Assembly (NCBI RefSeq): GCF_029167645.1
Contig: NZ_CP119147.1
Span: 868,001-932,000 of the forward strand
Reading direction: 5' to 3'
Source of the DNA: Streptomyces sp. AM 2-1-1
Lineage (GTDB): Bacteria > Actinomycetota > Actinomycetes > Streptomycetales > Streptomycetaceae
DNA: 64,000 bases
In this document: positions 18,133-26,817 of the stretch, piece by piece
Layout: each line of letters starts with the position of its first letter
How positions within the stretch are numbered: the stretch's first letter is position 1
Notes under the pieces: generated by a model
The model's input: the letters and a program-made list of their open reading frames with translations, nothing else
What the model was told of the DNA's origin: nothing
Databases searched by the model: none
Program-made: the position numbers and the translations under genes

Positions 18133-18486
18133 ATGGCCACGCAGCACACCTACCGGGTGATCGTCAGGGGCACCTGGGACGGGCTGACGGAGGAGGCGCG
18201 GTCCCGGCTGCTCGCCGAGGTGGCGGAGCACGGCCTCACGTCGATGCACTTCACCGAGGAGGGTTCGCTCACCTACGACGCGGTGCTGAAGCACTTCAGT
18301 TTCCGGTACGTGGTGGTGTCGGACGCCGAGGACGGTGAGGAGATGGCATCCGCGCTGGCCGAGGAACGGGCCGAGAACACCCTCACGGCCCAGGGATTCG
18401 GCCACGGGCCGCTGCGCTCCACGGCGACGGACATGGACACCATGAAGATCAACGCCAAGGGGCGGCGGGGGTCGGGGGCGGCGTGA
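18133..18486 (+). CDS. conserved hypothetical protein (DUF6204-like)
   Basis: The product is 117 residues, soluble, with no signal peptide. It begins TYRVIVRGTWDGLTEEARS, has a central FSFRYVVVSD strand and a charged tail. I recall this pattern as a streptomycete family called DUF6204, of unknown function; the assignment is from memory. The ATG follows GAGAAGG about 15 nt upstream. It stands alone between the arginase-gene remnant and the convergent membrane protein. Confidence 0.75.
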   Translation: MATQHTYRVIVRGTWDGLTEEARSRLLAEVAEHGLTSMHFTEEGSLTYDAVLKHFSFRYVVVSDAEDGEEMASALAEERAENTLTAQGFGHGPLRSTATDMDTMKINAKGRRGSGAA

Positions 18487-18502
18487 CGACGGCCGTGCGG
18501 CG

Positions 18503-20257
18503 TCACGGGGCCGCCGGTCGGCGACGGACGCAGATGTCGAGTCCGGCTGCCGAGAAGGCGGCCGGGCCCGTGCAGTCGTAGGCGGCGCCCACGGCCTCCC
18601 GTACGGCGGGGGCGACGCGCTCCAGGGGGAACCAGCCGGGGTCGACGACCAGGTAGCGCGCCGCGGGGTCGTCCAGGCAGCGCAGGTTCTCACCGAAGCT
18701 GGTGAGGTCGGCGACCTCGGCGTGGTACGAGGTGCGCTGGAGGAAGGCTGGGGACGGGTAGCGGCAACGTGTCGGGTTGCCCAGGAAGTAGGCCGTGTCG
18801 CCGAAGGCCAGGTAGACGACGGGGGTGTCCGGGCCGAGGCGGGTGCGCAGGCCGTCCAACCGGTGCGCGAGGTCCTTCGCGGTCCGCACCCGCTCCTGCG
18901 CGGTGTACCCGGAGTGCCGGACGTCGAAGGAGTACGGGGTCGTCGGCCAGGCGGGGATCACCGTGACCAGGGCCAGCGCCACCCCCGCGGCCACCGGTGA
19001 CCGGCGGCCCGGGCGCGGGTCTCCCGCGGGGCGGCGGTCCGTGGTGAGGGCTGCGGCCAGGGCGAGCAGCACCGCGATGGCCAGGACGGCGCAGACGGCG
19101 GGGGCGTGGGCGGTACGCCAGGAGAGCGGCTGCCCCGCGACGACCGGGACCGCGACACCCAGCAGGGCCGTGACGGCCACCGGCCCGGTGGGGGCGCGGC
19201 CATGCCGGCCGAGGTGACGGGTGACGGCCAGCGCCCAGAGTCCCGCTCCCAGCACGGGGAGCGGCGCGAGGTGGTAGAGGAACCACTGGCCCTGCACCAC
19301 GACGGTCCCGGCCACCACCACCAGGGCGAGCACGGCCGTCGCCGGGCAGACCCAGCGGTCCCGGCGGGTGGCGGCGTCGCGCATCAGCAGGGCGAGGCCG
19401 ACCGGCGCCAGGGCCACCACGGGGACGAGCAGGGCCTCGTTGGCGAGGGACCTGAGCAGTTCGTGGGCCTGGGGGACGCCGAAGCCGGTGCGGAACACGC
19501 TGTGGGGGTTGAGCGCGGAGAACTCGTGGAGCCAGCGCCGTTCGCGGGGCTCCACCCGGACCGCGAGGGCGAACCCGGCCGACGACGCCACGACCGCGGC
19601 CGCCGCGCTGAGCACGGCGCGGCGGCGGTCCAGGACCGCGACGACCACCAGGGCGAGCAGCGCGGTCGAGGCGGTGGTGTACTTCATCAGCACCGCGAGC
19701 GCGAGCAGCAGGCCGCAGAGCGATACCGCGAGTACGGTGCGGCGGCCCGCGAGTGCGGCGCCGACGGCCGCGGTCGACACCAGGACCGCCACCCACTCCG
19801 GCTGCAGGAAGTCCCAGGCGGGGGCGCAGACCAGCGCCGCGCCCACCGCCGCCGCCACGGCGCCGGGCTCCCGCCCGGGCAGGACGCGCCGCAGGCCGGC
19901 CCGGAGCCACCAGGCCGCACCCAGGGAGAGGGCGGCGACGACGAGCCTCATCACCGTCTCCCGTACGGCGGACGGGCCGACCGTCAGGGCGTCCAGCCCG
20001 GCGATCGACCACCGGTAGGCGAGCGGCCGGTGGACGAAGATCTCCGACGCGGCGAGGCCCGCGCGGTGTGCGGTCCTGATGCCGCCGAGGGAGTAGCGGA
20101 CGTCGTGGTTGAGGCCGCCCCAGCAGAGGTATGCGATCACGCAGACGCCGGCGGCGGCCGGCACGAGCGACCGGACCGACCTGGTGACGAGCCCGGCGGG
20201 GCGACCCTGCGCGGCGTCGGGGTCGTGCGGGCTGAGTGGGGTGGTGTCCACGGCCAT
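18503..20257 (-). CDS. polytopic membrane protein, possible GT-C type glycosyltransferase
   Basis: The product is about 584 residues, with roughly eleven to twelve hydrophobic segments (residues 25-45, then 95-420) and a soluble C-terminal domain of about 130 residues. The first extracytoplasmic loop carries HDVRYSLGGIRTAHRAG and HRPLAYR, resembling the acidic first loop of GT-C polyprenyl-phosphate-sugar-dependent transferases, but a clear DD/DE motif is lacking, so the call is tentative. The C-terminal part (YLAFGDTAYFLGNPTRC) has the look of the periplasmic domain seen in such enzymes. The start is ATG 20257, without a strong ribosome site; the longer upstream frame is low-complexity and was rejected. 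Confidence 0.72.
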   Translation of the reverse strand: MAVDTTPLSPHDPDAAQGRPAGLVTRSVRSLVPAAAGVCVIAYLCWGGLNHDVRYSLGGIRTAHRAGLAASEIFVHRPLAYRWSIAGLDALTVGPSAVRETVMRLVVAALSLGAAWWLRAGLRRVLPGREPGAVAAAVGAALVCAPAWDFLQPEWVAVLVSTAAVGAALAGRRTVLAVSLCGLLLALAVLMKYTTASTALLALVVVAVLDRRRAVLSAAAAVVASSAGFALAVRVEPRERRWLHEFSALNPHSVFRTGFGVPQAHELLRSLANEALLVPVVALAPVGLALLMRDAATRRDRWVCPATAVLALVVVAGTVVVQGQWFLYHLAPLPVLGAGLWALAVTRHLGRHGRAPTGPVAVTALLGVAVPVVAGQPLSWRTAHAPAVCAVLAIAVLLALAAALTTDRRPAGDPRPGRRSPVAAGVALALVTVIPAWPTTPYSFDVRHSGYTAQERVRTAKDLAHRLDGLRTRLGPDTPVVYLAFGDTAYFLGNPTRCRYPSPAFLQRTSYHAEVADLTSFGENLRCLDDPAARYLVVDPGWFPLERVAPAVREAVGAAYDCTGPAAFSAAGLDICVRRRPAAP

Positions 20258-20473
20258 GAGCGCAGAGACTATCCGCGCCCGGCCCCGGCTCCCGGCGGCC
20301 GCTCCGCGATTTCCTCTTCCGCGCTCCCTTGTTCCACGACCGTTCCCGCGTGGTTCACCGTCCGGACCGCCACCCGGCGCCTGCGGGCGAGGAGGACCCG
20401 GTGAACGTGCCGAGGAGCGGTGCACGGGGCCGCCGCAACGCGCGTACGTGTGGGACGTGCGAGGCTGGAGAGA

Positions 20474-20485
20474 CGTACCGGTACG
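20474..20485. promoter_or_regulatory. 12-bp perfect palindrome upstream of the DJ-1/PfpI gene
   Basis: CGTACCGGTACG lies 53 bp before the ATG at 20539. It could be an operator; no dedicated regulator gene is adjacent. Confidence 0.3.
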
Positions 20486-20538
20486 AGCGGGCCGCTCATT
20501 CGGGCGGTTCCGCGCCACACGACGCGGAAAGGCATGAC

Positions 20539-21108
20539 ATGGCTGACACCTCCCTCGCGGGCCGTCGGGTACTGGCGATCGTCACCAACTACGGCGTCGA
20601 ACAAGACGAGTTGGTGGTGCCGGTCGGGCAGCTGCGGGAAAGCGGCGCCGAGGTGCACGTCGCGGCCGTCTCCCCGGACGAGATCCGCACGCTCGTCGGC
20701 GACAAGGATCCGGGCGAGACGGTGCGGCCCGACCTGACCCTCGCGGACGTCGACCCCACCTCCTACGACCTGCTGCTCATCCCCGGCGGCACGCTCAACG
20801 CGGACACCCTGCGGCTCCAGGACGAGGCGCTGGAGATCGTGCGGTCGTTCACCAGGGGCGGCCGGCCGATCGCGGCGATCTGCCACGGCCCGTGGGTGCT
20901 GGTGGAGGCCGGAGTGGTCGAGAGCCGCACGCTGACGTCGTACGCGTCGCTGCGGACGGACATCCGCAACGCCGGCGGCACCTGGGTGGACGAGCCGGTG
21001 ATCAGCGACAACGCCGCCGACTGGGTCCTGGTCACGTCCCGGACGCCGGACGACCTCGGCCCCTTCGTCCGCGAGGCGAAGGCCGCCCTCACCGCCGGCA
21101 CCCACTGA
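20539..21108 (+). CDS. DJ-1/PfpI family protein (type 1 glutamine amidotransferase-like)
   Basis: The product is 189 residues. The nucleophile elbow is AAICHGPWVLVEAGV (Cys about 117, followed by the family His), with acidic residue in TNYGVEQDELVVP and LIPGGTLNAD; TSYASLRTDIRNAGG and DEPVISD are typical of the PfpI/YhbO subgroup. These proteins act as deglycases, chaperones or peptidases in stress conditions. ATG 20539 has AAAGG just upstream. It is monocistronic, with the HAD gene 80 nt downstream. Confidence 0.9.
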   Translation: MADTSLAGRRVLAIVTNYGVEQDELVVPVGQLRESGAEVHVAAVSPDEIRTLVGDKDPGETVRPDLTLADVDPTSYDLLLIPGGTLNADTLRLQDEALEIVRSFTRGGRPIAAICHGPWVLVEAGVVESRTLTSYASLRTDIRNAGGTWVDEPVISDNAADWVLVTSRTPDDLGPFVREAKAALTAGTH

Positions 21109-21188
21109 GCCCGTCCTCGCCGCCGGTACCGGCCGAACCCGCGGGGTTCAGCCGGTACCGGCCGAGCCCGTCACCCAGGGAGCGACCG

Positions 21189-21854
21189 ATGACGCACGCC
21201 GCGATCTTCGACGTCGACGGGACCCTCGTCGACACCAACCACCTGCACGTGACCGCCTGGTGGGAGGCCTTTCGTCAGGCCGGGCACCGGGTCGCCATGC
21301 ACGACATCCATCGCTCGGTGGGCCTGGGCGGGAACGACCTGATCGCCGGTCTCCTGGGCGAGGGGCGCGACGAGGGTGAGGACGACACCATCAGCGCTGC
21401 CCACACGACGCTCTACGCGACGTTCTTCGACCGGCTGCCCGCATTCGAGGGAGCGGCTGATCTCCTGCGGGAGCTCACCGGACGCGGCTGGCAGATCGTG
21501 CTCGCAACCTCCGCGACCGGCGCCGAACTCGGCGCGCTGCGGCGTGCTCTCGACGCCGACGACGTCGTGCGGGCGACCGCCTCGGCGGGGGACACCGCCG
21601 CGGGAAAACCCGCCCCCGACCCGGTGGAACATGCGATGGAGCTGGTGGGCGCCACGGCGGAGACCTCGGTCTTCGTCGGGGACACGGTCTGGGACATGCG
21701 GGCCGCCGCGCGGGCCGGAGTGACGGCGGTCGGTGTGCTGAGCGGCGGCATCGCCCGCGAGGACCTGGTGGAGGCAGGGGCCGCCGGCGTCTACAGCGAC
21801 GTCGCCGACCTGTTGAACCGGCTCGACAGAAGCCCGTTCGCGCTCCCCGGCTGA
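21189..21854 (+). CDS. HAD family hydrolase (phosphoglycolate-phosphatase-like)
   Basis: The product is a 221-residue haloacid-dehalogenase-fold phosphatase. Motif I is FDVDGTLVDTN (nucleophile Asp about 8), motif II VLATSATGAE (about 101), motif III lysine in TAAGKPAPDP (about 139), and motif IV VFVGDTVWDM (about 160). The four-helix cap (HRSVGLGGNDLI) places it with beta-phosphoglucomutase/phosphoglycolate phosphatase-like members. The start is ATG 21189 behind GGGAG. It converges with the GNAT gene. Confidence 0.9.
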   Translation: MTHAAIFDVDGTLVDTNHLHVTAWWEAFRQAGHRVAMHDIHRSVGLGGNDLIAGLLGEGRDEGEDDTISAAHTTLYATFFDRLPAFEGAADLLRELTGRGWQIVLATSATGAELGALRRALDADDVVRATASAGDTAAGKPAPDPVEHAMELVGATAETSVFVGDTVWDMRAAARAGVTAVGVLSGGIAREDLVEAGAAGVYSDVADLLNRLDRSPFALPG

Positions 21855-21888
21855 GAACGGGAGCCACCGGGGTGGGTGCTCTGGGGTG

Positions 21889-22497
21889 TCACTCCCGCTG
21901 GGCGAGCATCTCCGCCGTGATCGCCCACCGTTCGTGGTCGCGCCAGGCGCCGTCGATGTGGAGGAAGTCCGGCGAGAACCCTTCGAGCCGGAAGCCCGCC
22001 CGCCGCACCAGCGCGATCGACCTCGCGTTGGCGGGCTGCACATTGGCCTCCAGCCGGTGCAGTCCCAGGGGGCCGAAGGCGTACTCGAGGACGAGGCCGA
22101 TCGCTTCGGACATCACTCCGCGGCCCGCGGCGTGCGCGAAGGCCCCGTAGCCGAGGGCACCGCAGCGAAAGGCCCCCAAGACGATGTTGTTGATGTTGAC
22201 GAAGCCGGCGATGGCGCCGCCCGCCGCGCGTTCGCCGACGAGGAAGCCCTCCCGGTCAGGGCTCTGCCGTAGCCGCGCCGCGTAGACGGCATACGCCTCC
22301 TCGCTGGTGGGCGGGGAGAGCCAGGGGTGGTGCAGGGCACGGCTCTCCCTCGCGCGCGCGGTGAACTCGGCCGCGTCCTCAGGGGTGTAGCGGCGCAGCG
22401 AAGTCAGCGGGCCTCGGGGCAGTCGGGTGGCGGTGGCCGGCGCCGGGGCGGTCGCGGCGGGCGCCGGGTTGTCGGGGTGGTCCTGGAATGCGGGCAC
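21889..22497 (-). CDS. GNAT family N-acetyltransferase (RimJ/RimL-like)
   Basis: The product is about 202 residues. The acetyl-CoA binding region reads YGAFAHAAGRGVMSEAIGLVLEYAF (about residues 115-139, with the RGVMSEA pyrophosphate loop), followed by LHRLEANVQPANARSIALVRRAGF, the hallmark of RimJ/RimL-type transferases. The frame is open further upstream, but the ATG at 22572 falls inside the 38-bp repeat array, so the GTG at 22497 is preferred; its ribosome site is weak, so the start is uncertain. The acceptor is unknown. Confidence 0.85.
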   Translation of the reverse strand: MPAFQDHPDNPAPAATAPAPATATRLPRGPLTSLRRYTPEDAAEFTARARESRALHHPWLSPPTSEEAYAVYAARLRQSPDREGFLVGERAAGGAIAGFVNINNIVLGAFRCGALGYGAFAHAAGRGVMSEAIGLVLEYAFGPLGLHRLEANVQPANARSIALVRRAGFRLEGFSPDFLHIDGAWRDHERWAITAEMLAQRE

Positions 22498-22554
22498 CGG
22501 CCCACGGTAGGACGGACCGGCCGGACGGACCGCACCGGCCCCGGGCGCGCCGCC

Positions 22555-22757
22555 ACCTCCGTCCCGGCTCATCGGCACGCACGCGTACAGGGACCTCCGT
22601 CCCGGCTCGTCGGCACGCCCGCGTACGCGGACCGGTCACCGGTGGCCGGTCCGCGCCCAGGGACCGCCGTCCCGGCTCATCGGCACGCCCGCGTACGCGG
22701 ACCTCCGTCCCGGCTCATCGGTACGCCCGCGTACGCGGACCGGTCACCCGTGGCCGG
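22555..22757. repeat. interspersed 38-bp repeat array, four copies
   Basis: Four copies of a 38-bp unit (22555-22592, 22593-22630, 22663-22700, 22701-22738) share the cores GTCCCGGCT and GCGTAC. Two copies are followed by a second element beginning ACCGGTCAC and containing GTGGCCGG (22631-22662 and 22739-22757). The order is unit-unit-spacer-unit-unit-spacer, as if a two-unit block had duplicated. It lies between the GNAT and LapA-like genes, is not regular enough for CRISPR, and has no nearby cas gene. Confidence 0.7.
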
Positions 22758-22760
22758 ACA

Positions 22761-23000
22761 TCACCTGGTCCGCCGCCGGAAGACGTATCCCCCGCAGATC
22801 CCTCCGGCGAGGAAGACACCCAGCAGGGCGAGCCAGAGCGGCATGGTCACCTTGGGGATGATGACGCGGATGGTGACGTCGCCGGTGTTCACACAGATGA
22901 AGACGATCGCCAGCACGGCGACGACGGCAACGGCGATGCGGCCGGGGGTGAACAGGCCGTTCTTCGCTCCGCCGTCGCTGGACACGTTCTTGGGGCTCAT
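22761..23000 (-). CDS. LapA-domain small membrane protein
   Basis: The product is 79 residues: a short polar N-terminus, then two hydrophobic segments (about residues 22-40 and 52-70) separated by VNTGDVTIRVIIPKVTMPLW, and a basic RRRTR tail. This is the lipopolysaccharide-assembly-protein-A-domain (LapA/YciS, DUF1049) pattern, widespread in actinobacteria despite the lack of LPS. ATG 23000 is preceded by GGGAAAGG. It is probably a membrane-shaping or adaptor protein; its function here is unknown. It is missed if the longer low-complexity frame reaching 23255 is used. Confidence 0.8.
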   Translation of the reverse strand: MSPKNVSSDGGAKNGLFTPGRIAVAVVAVLAIVFICVNTGDVTIRVIIPKVTMPLWLALLGVFLAGGICGGYVFRRRTR

Positions 23001-23566
23001 GGGTCCGGCCTTTCCCTCGTCGGCGGAGCGGCCCCGTGCGGGTCGGGCCGAACGCGACCGCCCTCCGGCGACCAGGATGCCCCCGGCCGGTGCCGACGGC
23101 CGGGGGATGCGTCCGTTCGGGTGACGGCTCACTCGGCGGGTCCCCGGGCCGGTGTCACGGAAGACCTGGTCAGCGCTCTGGGTACTGCCGCGAGGCACCT
23201 CGTCGCCGATCACCCCGGTCGAATCGACCGGGGGCGGCCGAGCGGTCGCATGCACCCGTCACACCGTGGGTCCGGGCCGGACGCCTCGGTCCACAGCGCC
23301 TGACGCCCAAGCACCATCCCGGCAGGGGACCAAGCCGACTCCTCGCCGTCCGGGCGGGACCGGTCCGTCCCCTTCCCGACCGGGCACGGGATGACCGCCT
23401 CACCGACGGAGGCGTCCTCGCGCACGTCGACACCATCCTGCGAGCAGGCGCACCCGAACTCGCCGGAGCCACCCGGCCCGGGCGTAGGCGAGCATCGAGG
23501 CGGCGTCGGGTTCGACGCTTCGACGGCTCGCACGACCCCCGTCGGCAACTCGGACGGCCCTCTGTA
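23001..23566. other. gene-poor stretch upstream of the cellulose-binding protein
   Basis: About 570 bp with no convincing gene. Two frames carry short protein-like runs (for example LVSALGTAARHLVADHPGR near 23170 and LTDGGVLAHVDTILRAGAPEL near 23400), which might be remnants, but they have neither starts nor a family I recognise. Confidence 0.4.
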
Positions 23567-23595
23567 TTGACAGTACGCCGTCAAGTCGATGTCAT
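23567..23595 (+). promoter_or_regulatory. sigma-70-type promoter of the cellulose-binding protein gene
   Basis: A perfect -35 TTGACA (23567-23572) is spaced 17 bp from TGTCAT (23590-23595, 4/6 match to TATAAT). The predicted start point falls at the beginning of the CebR box, about 55 nt before the ATG at 23658. Confidence 0.6.
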
Positions 23596-23598
23596 GAA

Positions 23599-23612
23599 TG
23601 GGAGCGCTCCCA
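23599..23612 (+). promoter_or_regulatory. CebR-type operator (perfect 14-bp palindrome)
   Basis: TGGGAGCGCTCCCA is identical to the established binding site of CebR, the cellobiose/cello-oligosaccharide-responsive LacI repressor of Streptomyces cellulose utilisation. It sits immediately downstream of a TTGACA-N17-TGTCAT promoter, where bound repressor would block initiation. Confidence 0.85.
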
Positions 23613-23657
23613 CAGCTGGACTGTCGTCCTGCGGTTCCCCCCTCCAAGGAGACGCAC

Positions 23658-24845
23658 ATGCCGATTCTCCCCCCGCGACCCCTGCGCAGACTCTGGACGG
23701 CTGCCGGTGCCGCTCTCGCGCTGGCCTTGTCCCTCTTCGTCGCGGTGCCCGCCAGCGGTTCCAGTACGGCGTCCGGATGCCGGGTCGACTACACCGCCGA
23801 CCAATGGACCGGCGGCTACACCGCCCAGGTACGCATCACCAACACCGGTGCTCCGCTCAGCGGGTGGCGGCTGACGTGGACGTACGGCGGCGACCGGCGC
23901 GTCACCTCCGCCTGGAACGCGACCGTCACGCAGACCGGCCGCTCCGTGAGCGCCGTCAACGTGGCCTGGAACGGAGCACTGGCCAGCGGCGGTACCGCCG
24001 ACTTCGGCCTGCAGGGGACCTGGCAGTCGGCCGACTCGGCACCCACGGACTTCGCCCTCAACGGCGTGTCCTGCGGCGACGGCTCCACCCCGCCGACCAC
24101 CCCGCCCCCCACCACACCGCCTCCCACGACACCGCCTCCCACCACACCGCCCACGGCGGAGTGCGGCGACGCTGCCGTCTGTGAGGACTTCGAGGACCAA
24201 ACCGGCCCGGCGCCCTCCGGGAACTGGCGGTTCACCGCACCCGACTGCCAGGGCACGGGTACGGCCGCCGTCGACACGGCAGTGGCGCACAGCGGCACGC
24301 GGTCACTGCGGTTGGACGGACGGGCCGGTTACTGCAACCACGCCTTCGTGGCCGCCACCGCGGACCTGTCGTCGGTCGGCCCGGTCCTGCACGTCCGCAT
24401 GTGGGTGCGCCACACCACCGCACTGCCGGCCGCCCACGTCACCTTCGTGTCGATGCCGGACAGTTCCCAGGGTGGCAAGGCGTTGCGGATCGGCGGACAG
24501 AACAGCGCCCTGCAGTGGAACCGGGAGACCGACGACGCCACGCTCCCGGCGCAGAGCCCGGTCGGGGTGGGGCAGAGCAGGCCTCTGCCGACGGGCAGCT
24601 GGCAGTGCCTGCGGTTCGCGGTCGACACCTCGGCGCCGAAGCTCGACACCTGGCTCAACGAGGAGCAGGTGCCGGGACTGCACGCCGACGGCGTACCGAC
24701 CCAGGACATCGACCAGCAGTGGCTCTCCCGGACCACTCCCCCGAAGCCCACTGCGCTGCGGCTGGGCTGGGAGAGCTATGGGACGGGCGACGACACCCTG
24801 TGGTTCGACGACGTGGTCGTAGGCTCCTCGCCGGTCGGCTGCTGA
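23658..24845 (+). CDS. secreted CBM2 cellulose-binding protein with C-terminal Cip1-like domain
   Basis: The product is 395 residues. It has a signal peptide (about residues 1-35), then a family 2 carbohydrate-binding module (about 40-135) with Cys pair and exposed Trp residues (DQWTGGYTAQVRITNTG, LSGWRLTWTY), then a PPTTPPP linker of three to four repeats (about 140-160). The C-terminal domain of about 235 residues (CEDFEDQTG to TLWFDDVVVG) has a jelly-roll-like look and resembles my recollection of Cip1, a cellulose-induced fungal protein with bacterial homologues; no enzyme motif is assigned. ATG 23658 has AAGGAG. A CebR box just upstream predicts induction by cellobiose. It likely acts on plant cell wall outside the cell. 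Confidence 0.85.
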   Translation: MPILPPRPLRRLWTAAGAALALALSLFVAVPASGSSTASGCRVDYTADQWTGGYTAQVRITNTGAPLSGWRLTWTYGGDRRVTSAWNATVTQTGRSVSAVNVAWNGALASGGTADFGLQGTWQSADSAPTDFALNGVSCGDGSTPPTTPPPTTPPPTTPPPTTPPTAECGDAAVCEDFEDQTGPAPSGNWRFTAPDCQGTGTAAVDTAVAHSGTRSLRLDGRAGYCNHAFVAATADLSSVGPVLHVRMWVRHTTALPAAHVTFVSMPDSSQGGKALRIGGQNSALQWNRETDDATLPAQSPVGVGQSRPLPTGSWQCLRFAVDTSAPKLDTWLNEEQVPGLHADGVPTQDIDQQWLSRTTPPKPTALRLGWESYGTGDDTLWFDDVVVGSSPVGC

Positions 24846-25011
24846 CGGCCGGCTGCGGCGAGCAGGGGTACGGTGACGGCGGGCTGACGGTGACTCCGCG
24901 CAGGAGCAGCCGTCGGCCCGTCCCTCCGGCCCCGGCGAGGTCTGCCCGCACGGCAGGCAGCCCGCACCTACGAGCCGCAGCGCTCCCTTCGGCTCCTGCG
25001 GAACTCTGTGT

Positions 25012-26817
25012 TCACTCCCCGGCCCGCGTCTTTTCCGAGGTACCGGCCCGGACCACGGGCAGCTGCAGCACTCCGGTCTCCCGGGGCGTGCTGGCGACGG
25101 TGACCGGTTTGGTCCCCCGGTTGCCGTAGTAGGCGGTGTCGCTCCCCGCGATCACCAGACGGAGCCGGTGACCCGCGGCGAACCGGTGCACGATGCCCGG
25201 CAGCCGTACGGAGAAGGGCCTCGTCACGTCCGCCACGCGGACCGGGGCGACCAGTCGGTGGACGAGCTCCTGCGACCCGTCGGGGGCCCGGTCGTACACC
25301 TTGACGAAGAGCACGAGCCGGTCCGAGGCGTCTCCGCTCCCCTGGACCCGCTCCGCCTTCGGCGAGATCACCCGCAGCCGGGCGCGGGGAGCGCCCACGA
25401 CGTCCAGTGCGGAGGGCAGCGGGGCGGAGGTCCAGTCGAGGTAGGTCCCGGTGGTGTCGTAGGGGTCGAGGTCGGGGAGCCCGGTGAGGCCGGAGAGAGA
25501 GGTCTCCGAATGGCTGCTGGGCAGGGACCGGTTGGTGTACGAGCGGCTGCCGGGGACCACGTCGGAGCGGTGCTCCCTCAGGGTGCCGTCGCCGGAGAGG
25601 TACAGGGTCCGCGAGGCGGCGGGCAGCGCGTCGGCCGTGCCGTAACCGCTCGTCCAGTCGCGGTAGTAGGCGAAGGCGGGGCCGGTGTCGGTGGTGCGGT
25701 CGAGGAGATAGCGGCCGAACCAGGCGAGGATGCGGCGACCGACGTAACTGGTCTCCCAGTTGCCCTGCGAGAGGTCGAGTTCGCCCGGGGTGGCGCCTCC
25801 CCCGCTGTGTCCCCAGGCCTGCCAGATCATCTTGACGGTGGTGCCGTGCGCGCGGAGGGCGTCGTACGTCGCGGTGGCCTCGTTCAGGTTGAACAGGGTG
25901 TCCGCCTGGCCCTGCACCAGGAGCGTGGGCGCCTCGACCCGGTGGAGGTAGGAGACCGGGGAGACGCCGTGCGTGAAGGCGAGCACGGCCTCGGACTCCT
26001 CGGCGGGGTAGCGGCCGGAGTTGAGGAAGCTGATGGTCTCGCAGGCCTCGGGGGTGAAGTGGAGGCAGTTCGGTTTGCCGAAGCGCGAGGGGTCGAGGCT
26101 GGGGGCGAGCAGCGGTTGCCCCTCCCCCATCAGGTAGAAGCCGTTGGTCCACTGCCATTTGAAGACCCCCGGGGTGCGGGGGGTGGCGCGGTCCTCGGTG
26201 ACGGTGTTGTCGGGGGCGAGGGAGTGACCGAGGTCGTTCCAGGTGATGAGGGGGACGAGCGCGTCGACGCGGTGGTCGACGGCGGCGGTGGCGAACTGGA
26301 CGGCCCCGCCGTACGATCCGCCGATCATCCCGACGCGCGGGTCGCCCGGTTCGTCGAGGGCGACGAAGTCGGCCCGGGTGCCGTCGTCGGCCGTCCGGGT
26401 GCCCGCGAGGAAGTCGACCAGCCCGGAGGCGGCCCTCCCGTCGGCCTCGGGGGCGTCGAGGGTGATCAGGCAGCCGGACCGGCCGAACCCGAGGCCGGAG
26501 TAGACGAGGCTGACGTATCCCCGGGCGGCGAAAGCCCGGCCGAGGGCGTCGGTGGAGCCGTCCGACTTGCTGCCGGCGAAGCCGTTGGTGGCGAGCACGG
26601 CCGGAGCGGGGTGCGCGGCGTCGGCTCCGCGGGGACGGTAGAGGTCGGCGTCGACGGTGCAGTCGTGGCCGCCCGCGCGGACGGTGAACTTCAACGGGGT
26701 GACGGTGTACGGCTCCGGCGCCGCGCCGGCCGGAGCGGCCAGCACGAGCGGGGCGGCGAGTGCCGCTCCGGCGAGGGCCGCGAGGGGTTTGGGGAACCTG
26801 GCGACGACACCTGACAC
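25012..26817 (-). CDS. secreted CocE/NonD family hydrolase (X-Pro dipeptidyl-peptidase-like)
   Basis: The product is 601 residues with a signal peptide (to about residue 33, ending PAGAAP). An alpha/beta-hydrolase domain holds GFAGSKSD, the nucleophile elbow MIGGSYGGAVQ (Ser about 168), the acid in VQGQADTLFNLNE and the His in WQAWGHSGGG; a C-terminal beta-rich domain (GTYLDWTSAPL to GVLQLPVV) is the X-Pro dipeptidyl-peptidase C-terminal fold. It is probably a secreted peptidase or esterase. The GTG at 26817 has GGAGG six bases upstream; the frame runs further upstream to 26871 with no better start. It is monocistronic. Confidence 0.85.
   Translation of the reverse strand: MSGVVARFPKPLAALAGAALAAPLVLAAPAGAAPEPYTVTPLKFTVRAGGHDCTVDADLYRPRGADAAHPAPAVLATNGFAGSKSDGSTDALGRAFAARGYVSLVYSGLGFGRSGCLITLDAPEADGRAASGLVDFLAGTRTADDGTRADFVALDEPGDPRVGMIGGSYGGAVQFATAAVDHRVDALVPLITWNDLGHSLAPDNTVTEDRATPRTPGVFKWQWTNGFYLMGEGQPLLAPSLDPSRFGKPNCLHFTPEACETISFLNSGRYPAEESEAVLAFTHGVSPVSYLHRVEAPTLLVQGQADTLFNLNEATATYDALRAHGTTVKMIWQAWGHSGGGATPGELDLSQGNWETSYVGRRILAWFGRYLLDRTTDTGPAFAYYRDWTSGYGTADALPAASRTLYLSGDGTLREHRSDVVPGSRSYTNRSLPSSHSETSLSGLTGLPDLDPYDTTGTYLDWTSAPLPSALDVVGAPRARLRVISPKAERVQGSGDASDRLVLFVKVYDRAPDGSQELVHRLVAPVRVADVTRPFSVRLPGIVHRFAAGHRLRLVIAGSDTAYYGNRGTKPVTVASTPRETGVLQLPVVRAGTSEKTRAGE

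Noticed and set aside
22555..22757. Repeat array considered as CRISPR
   Set aside because: Units are partly back-to-back without unique spacers, only four copies exist and there are no cas genes.
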